Shown: piece after piece, positions 52,235 through 61,630 of the stretch
Layout of the letters: each line of letters begins with the position of its first letter
Numbering within the stretch: the first letter of the stretch is position 1
Assembly (NCBI RefSeq): GCF_001885905.1
Contig: NZ_JXKM01000003.1
Span: forward strand, 241,007-305,006
Length of the DNA stretch: 64,000 nucleotides
Direction of reading: 5' to 3'
DNA from: Enterococcus devriesei
GTDB lineage: Bacteria; Bacillota; Bacilli; Lactobacillales; Enterococcaceae
Made by a program: the position numbers and the translations under genes
Notes under the pieces: model-generated
The model's database searches: none
What the model was told of the DNA's origin: nothing
The model's input: only the letters and a program-made list of their open reading frames with translations

Positions 52235-53917
52235 TTATTCTGCTGAAAGCAAGTATGGATAGACGGGTTGTTTTCCTTCGTGGATCTCAACTTCTAAGTC
52301 TGGATAGCTTGCTTCAATGGCTGAACTTAATTTTTCGGCTTCTGCTTGTGTACCTTCTTCACCGACAATGATCGTGATGATCTCGATATCTTCACTGATC
52401 ATTTTGTTCAAGGTATCTAAAGCTGCTTGATACTTGTCCGCTTCAGAAAGAACGATTTTACCATCGATCATTCCTAGATAGTCACCTTCGTGGATTTCCA
52501 CCCCGTCGATGGCAGTGTCACGAATTGCGTTAGTAATTTGTCCGCTAACGACCGATTCAAGCATTTCTGTCATTGCAACTTTATTGTCTTCCAAGCTTTG
52601 ATCGCCGTTGAAGGCTAACATCGCTGTCATTCCTTGAGAGACCGTTTTACTTGGAACAACGGCTACCGGGATACCGGCAACTTCTGCTGCTTGATCGGCG
52701 GCCATGAAGATATTTTTATTATTTGGTAAGACGATCACTTGATCGGCATTGACTTCTTCGATGGCTTTCAGAATGTCTTCAGTACTTGGGTTCATGGTTT
52801 GACCACCACTGATAACAAAATCAGCCCCTAAGCTCTTGAATAATTCTTGGACACCTTCACCGGCAGCGATCGCGATGATCCCATAAGGTTTGCGTTCCGC
52901 TGGTGTCGCTTCAAAGGCAGCGACTTCTTCATCATGCTCCAAGATCGTTTCATGTTGTTGACGCATGTTATCAACTTTGACTTTGATTAAAGCACCGAAT
53001 TTTTGACCATAATTCATGACTTCCCCTGGGTGTTCCGTATGGACATGGACTTTGACGATTTCATCATCGTTCACGACTAATAAAGAATCACCGATGCCAT
53101 CTAAGTAATTACGGAATTTATCATAATCAAATTGGCTGTCGACAGTTGGGCCTTCGCCAAGACGCACCATGATCTCTGTACAGTAACCAAATTTGATAAC
53201 TTCTGTTGCTAATTGGCCTTGTACACTGCGATGATGCTCGGCATTCACCATTTCATCCATTTCAGCTGGACTAGGTTCATACGTATCATCGGCTTGGAAT
53301 TCACCATTTAGAGCACTTAAAAAGCCTTCATAAATGAACAATAGTCCTTGACCTCCGCTATCTACGACACCAACTTCTTTTAAGACTGGCAGCATCTCTG
53401 GTGTCTTGTCTAACGCTTTTTTCCCGTATTTCACAACCGAGGCCATCACTTCGATCACATCGTCCGTTTGCTTGGCTTTCCGTTCACCCGCTTTGGCAGA
53501 TTCACGCGCTACAGTCAAGATGGTGCCTTCAACGGGCTTCATAACCGCTTTATAAGCAGTTTCCACACCGTGAACAAGAGCTTCAGCTAAATCTTTGGCA
53601 TTCAATGTATCCACATCTAAGATTTGCTTCGAAAAGCCGCGGAATAATTGCGATAAAATTACACCGGAATTTCCCCGTGCACCCATCAGCAAACCTTTGG
53701 CTAATACATTGGCTAACTCGCCGACTTTTTCTGAAGCAGAATTCACAACGGCAGTCGCGCCGCTGGTCATTGATAAATTCATGTTAGTCCCTGTATCTCC
53801 ATCCGGTACGGGAAAAACATTTAATGAATTGACATACTCTGCATTGACTTGCAGACGTTTAGCGCCAGCCTCTACCATTTCTTGGAATTGACTCGCGCTG
53901 ATTTCTGTTACCTTCAC
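52235..53917 (-). CDS. fakA: Fatty acid kinase catalytic subunit FakA (DAK2/YloV family)
   Basis: FakA phosphorylates exogenous fatty acids presented by FakB, yielding acyl-phosphate for PlsX/PlsY encoded nearby. The 560-aa protein has the DhaL/DAK2 kinase domain (about 1-200) with the Mg-ADP motif VPDGDTGTNMNLS, GARGNSGVILSQL and GVVDSGGQGLL, a middle domain with HVHTEHPGEVMNYG, and a C-terminal DegV-like domain (QVIVLPNNKNIFMAADQAA). No FakB gene lies in the window. It follows asp23 by 29 nt, the yloU-yloV order. Confidence 0.93.
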   Translation of the reverse strand: MKVTEISASQFQEMVEAGAKRLQVNAEYVNSLNVFPVPDGDTGTNMNLSMTSGATAVVNSASEKVGELANVLAKGLLMGARGNSGVILSQLFRGFSKQILDVDTLNAKDLAEALVHGVETAYKAVMKPVEGTILTVARESAKAGERKAKQTDDVIEVMASVVKYGKKALDKTPEMLPVLKEVGVVDSGGQGLLFIYEGFLSALNGEFQADDTYEPSPAEMDEMVNAEHHRSVQGQLATEVIKFGYCTEIMVRLGEGPTVDSQFDYDKFRNYLDGIGDSLLVVNDDEIVKVHVHTEHPGEVMNYGQKFGALIKVKVDNMRQQHETILEHDEEVAAFEATPAERKPYGIIAIAAGEGVQELFKSLGADFVISGGQTMNPSTEDILKAIEEVNADQVIVLPNNKNIFMAADQAAEVAGIPVAVVPSKTVSQGMTAMLAFNGDQSLEDNKVAMTEMLESVVSGQITNAIRDTAIDGVEIHEGDYLGMIDGKIVLSEADKYQAALDTLNKMISEDIEIITIIVGEEGTQAEAEKLSSAIEASYPDLEVEIHEGKQPVYPYLLSAE

Positions 53918-53946
53918 TTACTTAGTCCTCCTTAAGAACGCTGCCT

Positions 53947-54309
53947 TTAGTCCGGCAGAACACGTACACCTTGAACATAAACATTCACTGAATTGGCTTT
54001 GACCCCAAGCATCGTTTCCAAATTGTATTTCACTTTTTCTTGGACATTTCGTGACACTTCTGAGATCTTCGTGCCGTAGCTGATGATCGTATAGACATCA
54101 ACCGCGATTCCGTTCTCTTCTTGACGCACAACGACGCCCCGTGAATAATTTTCTTTTCTTAAAATTTCTGTGATATTATCTTTGATTTGTTTTTTACTAG
54201 CCATACCGACGATACCAAACACGTCAGTAACTGCACCGCCGACAACCGTCGCGATGACGTCGTTTGAAATTTCGATCATACCAGTCTGTGTATTAATTTT
54301 CACAGCCAT
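53947..54309 (-). CDS. Asp23/Gls24 family envelope stress response protein (YloU-like)
   Basis: 120-aa member of the DUF322/Asp23 family, with GMIEISNDVIATVVGGAVTDVFGIVGMAS at the N-terminus and VNVYVQGVRVLPD at the C-terminus. In Firmicutes this YloU member is always paired with fakA; related Asp23/Gls24 proteins link to alkaline and envelope stress and to lipid metabolism through AmaP-type anchors. No membrane segment is present. Preceded by a minus-strand promoter at 54486-54514 and a roughly 170-nt leader; the ribosome site is AAGGAGG. Confidence 0.9.
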   Translation of the reverse strand: MAVKINTQTGMIEISNDVIATVVGGAVTDVFGIVGMASKKQIKDNITEILRKENYSRGVVVRQEENGIAVDVYTIISYGTKISEVSRNVQEKVKYNLETMLGVKANSVNVYVQGVRVLPD

Positions 54310-54485
54310 AGTTGTTAGCCTCCTTAAATAGGCCTAATTGCCCATTTTTTCTACTATAACAGTTTATCATAGCCCTATGACAAATAAAAGAAAGTTCCAT
54401 TGCGATTTGCTGATACTAGGCAGGTTTTGTCCCGCCTTTTAAAGCACTACTTCAAATACAAAGTTTTTTTACGCTAACAGAGTAT

Positions 54486-54514
54486 AATTTACCCGCAAAC
54501 ACTGCGCTTGTCAA
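54486..54514 (-). promoter_or_regulatory. Promoter of asp23-fakA
   Basis: TTGACA (54509-54514) and TAAATT (54486-54491) with 17-nt spacing on the minus strand, 177 nt upstream of asp23. The leader contains a GGCGGGACAAAACCTGCC hairpin (about 54420-54437); no known riboswitch was recognised. Confidence 0.7.
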
Positions 54515-54533
54515 TCTTTCTAAAAAAATTCAC

Positions 54534-54562
54534 TTGCTAATTTAGACAAGATGTGCTAAATT
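54534..54562 (+). promoter_or_regulatory. Promoter of rpmB
   Basis: TTGCTA (54534-54539), 17-nt spacer, TAAATT (54557-54562), 58 nt before the rpmB start; divergent from the asp23 promoter, the two -35 elements lying 20 nt apart. Confidence 0.7.
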
Positions 54563-54619
54563 ATTTTAGTATGAGCCAAAGAAGCGCTCCGAAATCAAGG
54601 TATAAGGAGGAAACAACAC

Positions 54620-54808
54620 ATGGCAAAAGTTTGCTATTTTACTGGTCGTAAAACAAGTAGCGGAAACAACCGTTCTCACGCTTTGAACGCTACTAAACGT
54701 ACTGTAAAACCTAATTTACAAAAAGTTCGTGTATTAATCGACGGAAAACCTAAAAAAGTTTGGGTTTCAACTCGTGCTTTGAAATCAGGAAAAGTTGAAC
54801 GAGTTTAA
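54620..54808 (+). CDS. rpmB: 50S ribosomal protein L28
   Basis: 62-aa basic ribosomal protein with [32 protein letters not shown] features: the CYFTGRK and GNNRSHA segments are the L28 signature. Only one N-terminal Cys is present and no CxxC pairs, so it is a zinc-free (C-minus) form. It has its own promoter and AAGGAGG ribosome site, is followed by a terminator, and is divergent from asp23-fakA, as in Bacillus. Confidence 0.97.
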   Translation: MAKVCYFTGRKTSSGNNRSHALNATKRTVKPNLQKVRVLIDGKPKKVWVSTRALKSGKVERV

Positions 54809-54820
54809 TCTATCCAATCA

Positions 54821-54851
54821 AACCGTTCTTATAGAGCGGTTTTTATTTTTT
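54821..54851 (+). terminator. Terminator of rpmB
   Basis: 8-bp stem AACCGTTC / GAGCGGTT (one G-U) with a 5-nt loop, followed by TTTATTTTTT, 13 nt past the stop. Confidence 0.75.
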
Positions 54852-54878
54852 AGAAAAATATACATAATCGTCTAATAG

Positions 54879-54911
54879 AAAGTGAGCCAGAATAACTGGC
54901 TCACTTTTTTT
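54879..54911 (+). terminator. Second hairpin terminator downstream of rpmB
   Basis: Perfect 12-bp stem AAAGTGAGCCAG / CTGGCTCACTTT with a 5-nt loop and then T7. It shares its core with the fakA terminator at 52186-52221. It insulates the yfhO-like gene from rpmB. Confidence 0.82.
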
Positions 54912-55033
54912 GTTGTTCTTTTTCAGCTCTCTTTTTACAAAAATTTGCTTCAGTTTCATAGCTCCTTCACAATAATCCTTCGCTTCTATGGTAAAATTTG
55001 GATAGTCTGTTGAAAGAAGTTTGGTGATTTTAT

Positions 55034-57628
55034 ATGAAGAACTACCTTAAAGAAAACCGTTGGTATTTGCTGGCGAGCTTTTTGCTGCCTGTTTTGCTGA
55101 TGGTGATCGTTTATTTAACGATTGGGATCTATCCTGGGTCAAGCCGGAGTGTTTTAGCCAGCGATGCCTTTTCCCAATTTTCGAATTTCCACGCAAGTTT
55201 TCGTAACATGCTTTTAGGTAAGCAGGGCTTTTTTTATAATTGGAATGCTTCGCTAGGCTTGAACTATTTGTCCTTGGTCTCTTATTATCTTGGCGGCTTC
55301 TTTACGCCGTTGGTGATCTTTTTCCCCAATCAGTTGATGCCGGACGCCTTGTATTTTTTGACTTTGTTGAAAATCGGCTCCGCCGGTTTAGCCTTTTGGT
55401 TTTATGCTAAAGGCAGTTTCAAATTGCCCAACTGGTCCCGCGTCGCTTTAAGCGTCAGCTACGCTTTGATGTCCTTTACCATCGCCCATTCTGAGATCAT
55501 CATGTGGCTAGATGCCTTTGTTTATCTGCCCTTGATCATCTGGGGTATTAATCGGGTAATGGATTTGAAGAAGCCGACGGTACTGTTTGTTTCCTATTTA
55601 ATGTTGTTTTTAACGAGTTTTTATATGGGCTTTATGATCGGTATTTTTTCTGTCCTGTATTTCATCGCCCGCCTTCTTACCAACTGGAAGGTTTATAAAA
55701 AAAGGATTCTGCCTTACGGAATTACTTCCTTATTGGCCGGTTTTGCCTCGATGATCATGATTCTGCCGTCGATCCTTGATCTGCGGACGAATGGCGAGGA
55801 ATTGACTAAGATCACAACCTTTAAGACCGAAGCAACTGCTTGGTGGGATGTTATTGCCAAGAATATGATCGGCTCTTACGACACTACCAAATACGGCTCG
55901 ATTCCTTTTATTTATATCGGTTTGTTGCCTTTGGCATTATGCTTGTTTTTCTTTATCTGTAAAAAGATTCCCTGGAAGAATAAACTGGCTTATGGGGCAA
56001 TCGCCGCAATTTTGATTGCCAGCTTCTATATCCAACCAATGAATTTATTTTGGCATGGTATGCACGCACCAAACATGTTCTTGTTCCGCTATGCTTATTT
56101 GCTATCCTTCTTAGTGATTACTTTGGCAGCTTGGGGCTGGGAAAAATTAGACCGCGAAAACACATTGCAATTGGTGGCCGCTTGTCTGATCTTGATTGCC
56201 TTATTCGCGATTTTCTGGGGAATGAAGGGCAAAGATTATAATTATCTCAAACCGATTTCACTTTATTTGTCTGTTGGTTTTGTGGCGGTCTACGCGCTGC
56301 TCTTTACCGGACATTATTTCAATAAGATTCCGTTGAAAACTTTGACCGTTATTTTATTGCTGATCATGGGTTCTGAAGCCTTTATCAATAGTGATTTTAT
56401 GGCTCGTGGCATCTTGAAGGACTGGAACTACGCATCTCGCAGCCTTTATACCGAACCTTATCCATCCATTAAAGCGCTAGTGGATAAAACAAAAGAGGAC
56501 AATCAAAGCTTTTACCGCATGGAAAATCTTGATCCGGTTTCTTCCAACGATACCTTTAATTACGGTTACAGCGGCATCAGCATGTTCTCATCCATTCGTA
56601 ATCGCCATTCTTCCGGTTACATGGATCAGCTAGGCTTTCGTTCAAGAGGAACCAGTTTGAATATCCGTTACCAAAACAATACTTTACTGGCGGATGCCTT
56701 CACTGGAATCAAATACAATATCGCCAAGGCGAAAAATTTAAATAAATACGGTTTCAGTAAAATCGACAGCGTCGGCGAATATAATCTATTCGAAAACGAC
56801 AATGCGTTGCCCTTAGCCTTTACGGCGCCACGGAGTATTGATAAACTGCAAGCTTTGCCGAACGATAATTTAGGGACCCAAACCCAATTATTCAACGGCT
56901 TATCACAAGAACAGTTTCAATATTTCCAATTCTTGCCCATGAATCAAGTCGGCACAAAAAATGCCAATGTCACCAACGCTGGCAATATCACGACGATCAC
57001 TGAAAAGCAAAGCAACGTCGCCAAAGAGGTTTCATGGCGGGTACAGATTCCTGCTAATACTCAATCTTATCTAAGTCTCTACCCTTATGACTTCGCTGAA
57101 TTAGAGAGCTCTACCGCGACAGTCACCGCCAACGGACAAACGCGCCAAGCGCAAATCGGCATCAGTGGACAGTATTATGATCTAGGTTATTATCAAAAAG
57201 CGACGATGGTTACTTTTACCGCTAGCTTTTATGGTACCAAATCCATCAGCTTCCAAAATCCACAAGTCTTGGCGTTAGATACTGTTGCCTACAAATTGGC
57301 TGTCGATAGAATCAAAGACAACGGTATCGCTATGACGGTTGGCAAGCACAGCGCCGAAGGAACGGTTGACAGTGAAGAAGCTCGGACATTGATCACTACG
57401 ATTCCCTACGATGAAGGCTGGACCGCCAAAATCGACGGCAAAAAAGTGCAGACAAAAGCCTTCCAAAATGCTTTTGTCAGTATTCATGTTCCTAAAGGCA
57501 AGCACAAAGTCACCTTCAGCTATTTACCAAAGGGCTTTATTGCAGGCGCCATCTCCTTCGTTGTCGCGATTGGACTGTTCCTACTTTACTTACGGACGCT
57601 AAAGCCTCGGAAGACCTATCGGCATTAA
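55034..57628 (+). CDS. YfhO-family membrane protein (GT-C type), putative glycosylation of cell-wall polymer
   Basis: 864-aa polytopic protein. About 12-13 membrane segments occupy residues 10-470, with a last one near the C-terminus (about 835-855), and a large extracellular domain between (about 470-830). The N-terminal SRSVLASDAFSQFSNFHASFRNML, the aspartate-bearing first loop of the family, and YNWNASLGLNY match YfhO proteins, which in Bacillus and Listeria act with CsbB/GtcA-like partners to glycosylate teichoic acids. No partner glycosyltransferase lies beside it. The ATG is 55034, preceded by only a weak ribosome site (AAAGAAG, spaced widely). Confidence 0.85.
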   Translation: MKNYLKENRWYLLASFLLPVLLMVIVYLTIGIYPGSSRSVLASDAFSQFSNFHASFRNMLLGKQGFFYNWNASLGLNYLSLVSYYLGGFFTPLVIFFPNQLMPDALYFLTLLKIGSAGLAFWFYAKGSFKLPNWSRVALSVSYALMSFTIAHSEIIMWLDAFVYLPLIIWGINRVMDLKKPTVLFVSYLMLFLTSFYMGFMIGIFSVLYFIARLLTNWKVYKKRILPYGITSLLAGFASMIMILPSILDLRTNGEELTKITTFKTEATAWWDVIAKNMIGSYDTTKYGSIPFIYIGLLPLALCLFFFICKKIPWKNKLAYGAIAAILIASFYIQPMNLFWHGMHAPNMFLFRYAYLLSFLVITLAAWGWEKLDRENTLQLVAACLILIALFAIFWGMKGKDYNYLKPISLYLSVGFVAVYALLFTGHYFNKIPLKTLTVILLLIMGSEAFINSDFMARGILKDWNYASRSLYTEPYPSIKALVDKTKEDNQSFYRMENLDPVSSNDTFNYGYSGISMFSSIRNRHSSGYMDQLGFRSRGTSLNIRYQNNTLLADAFTGIKYNIAKAKNLNKYGFSKIDSVGEYNLFENDNALPLAFTAPRSIDKLQALPNDNLGTQTQLFNGLSQEQFQYFQFLPMNQVGTKNANVTNAGNITTITEKQSNVAKEVSWRVQIPANTQSYLSLYPYDFAELESSTATVTANGQTRQAQIGISGQYYDLGYYQKATMVTFTASFYGTKSISFQNPQVLALDTVAYKLAVDRIKDNGIAMTVGKHSAEGTVDSEEARTLITTIPYDEGWTAKIDGKKVQTKAFQNAFVSIHVPKGKHKVTFSYLPKGFIAGAISFVVAIGLFLLYLRTLKPRKTYRH

Positions 57629-57630
57629 AT

Positions 57631-57666
57631 AAAAAATGAGCTGCGACAAGTCGCAGCTCATTTTTT
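57631..57666. terminator. Bidirectional terminator between the yfhO-like gene and truA
   Basis: Perfect 17-bp stem AAAAAATGAGCTGCGAC / GTCGCAGCTCATTTTTT around AA; serves both convergent genes and reaches the truA stop codon. Confidence 0.9.
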
Positions 57667-58412
57667 TATTTATATTTTACTTCTGCCAAATACAGTCCTT
57701 CTGGATGAGCAGTCGGACCTGCCAGATTTCGATCTTTTGCCGCAAGAATTTCCGGAATACTATCTGCCGGAATTCGACCATTGCCGATTTTTAATAACGT
57801 TCCGACTAAAATCCGAATCATTTTATATAAGAAGCCATTGCCACGAAAAATGAAGGTCAATTCCGTTCCCGCTTCATTTACCACTAGATCCGCCTGATAG
57901 ATCGTACGCACCTTATCTTCGATTGCGCCGCCCGTCGCGCAAAAGGACGTAAAATCGTGGGTTCCCAATAAATCCGGCAACGCCTGTCTGATCAAATTCA
58001 AATCAAGGGGATAAGGAAAATACGACGCGTAAAAGCGCCGAAACGGACTACGGGGCTTTTCAATCTGAACCTTAAAATGATAAGTCTTCTCCACTACATG
58101 ATAGCGAGCATGAAAATCATCCGCCGCAATTTCCACTGAAGACACCGCGATATCCTCTGGCGTCTGAGTATCTAAGGCAAAACGCATCCGTTCCAACGGC
58201 CGTTCCTGCGGATAATCAAAATGAATCACCTGCCCCAGCGCATGAACCCCAGCATCTGTTCGACCTGAGCCGAAAATCGTTACAGGTTCGCCATTGTTCA
58301 TTTTTTGCAAGGTCTTTTCGACTTCTTGCTGCACCGTCCGCCCATTCGGCTGCTTCTGAAAACCATTAAAATGCGTGCCATCATAAGCGATGACTGCTTT
58401 ATATCTTACCAT
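57666..58412 (-). CDS. truA: tRNA pseudouridine(38-40) synthase
   Basis: TruA isomerises uridines 38-40 of the tRNA anticodon arm. The 248-aa protein has YDGTHFNGFQKQPNGRTVQ near the N-terminus, the catalytic Asp in GSGRTDAGVHALGQV (about residue 52), and FLYKMIRILVGTLLKIG near the C-terminus. ATG 58412 lies 9 nt after GAGG. In most Firmicutes truA directly follows ecfT; here a lipoprotein gene and two long gaps separate them, and the usual rplM-rpsI do not follow. Confidence 0.95.
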   Translation of the reverse strand: MVRYKAVIAYDGTHFNGFQKQPNGRTVQQEVEKTLQKMNNGEPVTIFGSGRTDAGVHALGQVIHFDYPQERPLERMRFALDTQTPEDIAVSSVEIAADDFHARYHVVEKTYHFKVQIEKPRSPFRRFYASYFPYPLDLNLIRQALPDLLGTHDFTSFCATGGAIEDKVRTIYQADLVVNEAGTELTFIFRGNGFLYKMIRILVGTLLKIGNGRIPADSIPEILAAKDRNLAGPTAHPEGLYLAEVKYK

Positions 58413-58673
58413 TTTCCCGCTCCTCAACCATAAAAATCCTTGTCATTATAACAGCTTTTCAAGCCGATTCCAACGCGCACAGATCAGTTGGATGATATTT
58501 ATCATCTCCTAGTAACACTTTTTATAGTTCCCAGCAGGCAATCGCTTCATTAAATAACCGACACTGATCCTCCTTAAAAAATTAAGAACATAGGTATTTT
58601 ACTCAAATTGTCTAGTAATCTCTTTTGCTTTTAAGCTACACTCATCGGATGCACCAATGCTTTATTGTCAGCT

Positions 58674-59672
58674 CTAGCCTACCCCTCCTTGTTCCTCAAC
58701 AATCCGTTTAATTTCGTTAAAATAATTTTTCATTTCCGGTTCAATTTGGACCTTCGTTTCTCCGCTATCATATGCCGCTTTATTTCCTTGATAACGATCG
58801 AATAAGATCTGATTTGAAACCGGCGAGCGCACTTCGAGCTTTTCAGATTGATTTGCCGAAACACGTACAAAAGCTTCTATCGGCCGTACTTGATTCGTTT
58901 CATAAACCAAATGATAGATTGGATGTCCTACACCGGCACCACTATGAAGCTGCACATAAAGATCATTTCCTTCTTGATAATAGCGTAAGAAGAACCCCTG
59001 CAATGATGGATCAAAACTTATTCGATCATCCAAAATCTCGGTAGCCAGTATAGCTCGCAAATTCGGAGACAGCTCACTGAAACCAGCTTCCTTTTTTTCA
59101 ACCTCAGGAATTGGCTGACCATTGGCAACCGCTTGATATCCCTGTTTTAACGCTTGATTTTGCGTTTCAGTAAAAGCTAACTTACCCTGCTCATTTTTTC
59201 CACTATCCGTCACTAAAACTTTCGGTTCTCCTTGGTCAAAAGTAAATAAGTAAAGTCGACTTTCGTCTGAATAGATACCAACGATATTCACTTTTCCAAT
59301 TTTCTCATTCGGTGGAAACACAGCGACATCTCTATTCTGGCCAGCCAAGCTGATTCCCTCTTGTGTTAAATTCGCTTTAGTTATCTCACTATTTTGAAAG
59401 TTTAAGGAATCGGTTTCATTGTAGCGTTGATACTTTTGTCCCATCGTTTCTCCCCAACGTTCCATCAAAAGTGCCAATTGATTTGCCTGCTCATTTGTCC
59501 AAAGCGTCTTAGTGTCCTCTTGTGCGACGTTACTAGAACTAGAAATAGAACTAGACTGAGCGGAAGAACTATCCGAAACCATCGACTGATCCTTTTTTTC
59601 ATCCGTTGTTGTTTGTTTGCCGCAACCAGACGCTGCCAGTAAAACAAGTAACAGTACAAAGTATTTTTTCAT
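58674..59672 (-). CDS. Lipoprotein, DUF4767-like, intercalated between ecfT and truA
   Basis: 332-aa exported lipoprotein: signal peptide with lipobox AASGC (Cys17), a Ser/Gln-rich linker (about 30-52), then LWTNEQANQLALLMERWGETMGQKYQRY, which resembles the DUF4767 domain of lactobacillal and enterococcal surface lipoproteins, and a second unrecognised C-terminal half. Function unknown. It has its own likely promoter (TTGTGA-17-TAGACT on the minus strand near 59700-59728) and a GGGAAAGAGGGATCGC ribosome site. Its place inside the conserved ecfT-truA region suggests a later insertion. Confidence 0.78.
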   Translation of the reverse strand: MKKYFVLLLVLLAASGCGKQTTTDEKKDQSMVSDSSSAQSSSISSSSNVAQEDTKTLWTNEQANQLALLMERWGETMGQKYQRYNETDSLNFQNSEITKANLTQEGISLAGQNRDVAVFPPNEKIGKVNIVGIYSDESRLYLFTFDQGEPKVLVTDSGKNEQGKLAFTETQNQALKQGYQAVANGQPIPEVEKKEAGFSELSPNLRAILATEILDDRISFDPSLQGFFLRYYQEGNDLYVQLHSGAGVGHPIYHLVYETNQVRPIEAFVRVSANQSEKLEVRSPVSNQILFDRYQGNKAAYDSGETKVQIEPEMKNYFNEIKRIVEEQGGVG

Positions 59673-59714
59673 GCGATCCCTCTTTCCCTTTTAATAATAG
59701 TCTAAACTGAAAGA

Positions 59715-59830
59715 AGAATTTTCACAACGCATAATCTTATGATTTCAGCAGAAGAAATTTTTCAAAGCCGAAAGAAATAGGATAATCGCTTTCTGAGCAT
59801 GTGATTCTACTAAACTGCTTATTCAATATT
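59715..59830 (+). repeat. Copy C of the imperfect dispersed intergenic repeat
   Basis: AATTTTTCAAAGCCGAAAGAAA (from about 59757, first 20 bases closely matching copy A at 51956) is followed by GAGCATGTGATTCTACTAAACTG, like the second block of the unit; an upstream half-unit TTTTCACAACGCATAATC resembles the left-edge copy. The whole gap 59673-59954 between ecfT and the lipoprotein gene contains no other feature. Confidence 0.42.
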
Positions 59831-59954
59831 TATTTACCTTATAACTAACTAGCATATCGAAAAAAAGAGTAAGCTCATCTGATTGCTCGTTCATTTTATA
59901 GAATTTTTTTATATGTCGTTAATCATGCTAAAGAACAAAATATAACTCACAAAA

Positions 59955-59978
59955 AAAGCTTGGATTTCTCCAAGCTTT
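59955..59978 (-). terminator. Terminator of the rplQ/ecf operon
   Basis: Perfect 10-bp stem AAAGCTTGGA / TCCAAGCTTT with a 4-nt loop overlaps the ecfT stop codon and is followed by TTTTTTTGTGAG on the minus strand. Confidence 0.85.
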
Positions 59979-60774
59979 AACTCCGTAAAAAGATTAAAAT
60001 AATCGTCGCCGCTGCAAAAACGACTAAGACAAACGTGTCTCGATTAGCCCATTTTAATTTACGGTATTTGCTGCGGCCTTCACCGCCGCGATAGCCGCGG
60101 GCTTCCATCGCTGTCGCTAAATCCTCTGCCCGATTGAAACTGCTGACAAATAGCGGAATTAATAAAGGCACGATCGCTTTGACTTTTTGAATCAAATTGC
60201 CATCGTTGAAATCTACTCCCCGGGCTCGTTGCGCGTTCATGATTTTTTCGGTTTCATCCATTAATGTCGGTACAAAGCGCAAGGCGATTGACAACATCAA
60301 GGCGATTTCATGCACCGGTAAATGGAATCGTTTCAAGGGATTCAACAAAGACTCGATCGCGTCAGACATCGATAATGGCGGTGTCGTCAGCGTCAACAAA
60401 GTAGACATAAAAATAATCAAAACAAACCGGCAGAAAATAAATAATCCGTTTTGGATGCCGTAAGACGAAAGGCTAAAGACACCCCAGGACCAATACAGTG
60501 TCCCACCACGAGTAAACAGCATTTGCAAAGCTACCGTGAAGATGATCAGCCAAATCAGCGGGCGAACTCCCCGTAAAAAGAAGCTTAGACTAATTTTTGA
60601 CAAAAAGACCGCAAATAGTGTAAAAACGGCTAAAAATAAATAGCTTTGCCAATTATTTGCTAAGAAAATAATCCCAATGAAATAAAAACTAGCAACCAAT
60701 TTGGCTCTTGGATCTAAACGATGAATCAATGAATCACCGGGAATATAACGACCAAAAATCAATTTATTCATCAT
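59977..60774 (-). CDS. ecfT: ECF transporter transmembrane subunit EcfT
   Basis: 265-aa membrane scaffold that joins the EcfA1A2 ATPases to exchangeable vitamin- or metal-binding S components (none encoded here). About six hydrophobic segments and two Ala-Arg-Gly coupling motifs: [11 protein letters not shown] (about residue 190) and [11 protein letters not shown] (about 232). The start overlaps ecfA2 by 11 nt. Confidence 0.94.
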   Translation of the reverse strand: MMNKLIFGRYIPGDSLIHRLDPRAKLVASFYFIGIIFLANNWQSYLFLAVFTLFAVFLSKISLSFFLRGVRPLIWLIIFTVALQMLFTRGGTLYWSWGVFSLSSYGIQNGLFIFCRFVLIIFMSTLLTLTTPPLSMSDAIESLLNPLKRFHLPVHEIALMLSIALRFVPTLMDETEKIMNAQRARGVDFNDGNLIQKVKAIVPLLIPLFVSSFNRAEDLATAMEARGYRGGEGRSKYRKLKWANRDTFVLVVFAAATIILIFLRS

Positions 60775-61630
60775 GGGCGTTGCCCCCTTGTTGAAGGATC
60801 CAATCCGCCAACTCGCCCTCTGTTAAAGGCAGTTGATCAAATTCAGCGCCTCGCGCCTGCATTTTTTCAGCAAATGCCGTTGCTTGAGGAACACCTAATT
60901 GTTTTTCCTTTAGCCAAGCAACATCTTCAAATACCTTTTTTGGTTCGCCATGTTTGACTACTTGACCTTTTTCCAATACGTAAACGTAATCAGCAAAATT
61001 CGCCACATCATCCATTAAATGAGTAACTAAAACAATCGTCATATTCTTTTCTTGATGCAAACGCCAGAACATTTCCATCATCTCTTTACGACCAAGTGGA
61101 TCTAGGCCCGCTGTCGGCTCATCTAAGACCAATACTTCCGGTTCCATTGCCAGAACCCCGGCAATCGCAACACGTCGCATTTGACCTCCTGATAGCTCAA
61201 AAGGCGAACGTTCCAAATATTCTTCATCAAGCCCAACTAATTTTAAATTTTCTCTCGCTAGGACGTAGGCATCTTCTTCACTGATCCCAAAATTTTTCGG
61301 ACCAAAAGCAATATCCTTTGCGACGGTTTCTTCAAATAGCTGCGCTTCAGGAAATTGAAAAACGATCCCAACTTTTTTTCGAACGGGCTTTAGGTTTTTA
61401 TTATCAGTGGTAGGTGTGATAATACGGTCACCAATTGTGACCTCGCCAGCCGTTGGTTTTAATAGCGCATTTAAATGTTGCAACAAGGTAGACTTCCCAC
61501 TGCCGGTATGCCCGACTAAAGCGGTGTAAGAGCCTTCCTTGATATTTAGTTCAATCTCATGCAAGGCACGTTGTTCAAAGGGCGTATTTGGTTGATAAAC
61601 ATAACTTACTTTTTCAAAACGGATGTCCAT
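60764..61630 (-). CDS. ecfA2: ECF transporter ATP-binding subunit EcfA2
   Basis: 288-aa ATPase of the shared energy-coupling module for vitamin uptake. Walker [11 protein letters not shown] (about residue 40), Q-loop [14 protein letters not shown], signature LSGGQMRR, Walker [13 protein letters not shown] and H-loop [12 protein letters not shown] 61630, 7 nt after GGTGG, overlaps the end of ecfA1 by 25 nt. Confidence 0.94.
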   Translation of the reverse strand: MDIRFEKVSYVYQPNTPFEQRALHEIELNIKEGSYTALVGHTGSGKSTLLQHLNALLKPTAGEVTIGDRIITPTTDNKNLKPVRKKVGIVFQFPEAQLFEETVAKDIAFGPKNFGISEEDAYVLARENLKLVGLDEEYLERSPFELSGGQMRRVAIAGVLAMEPEVLVLDEPTAGLDPLGRKEMMEMFWRLHQEKNMTIVLVTHLMDDVANFADYVYVLEKGQVVKHGEPKKVFEDVAWLKEKQLGVPQATAFAEKMQARGAEFDQLPLTEGELADWILQQGGNAHDE

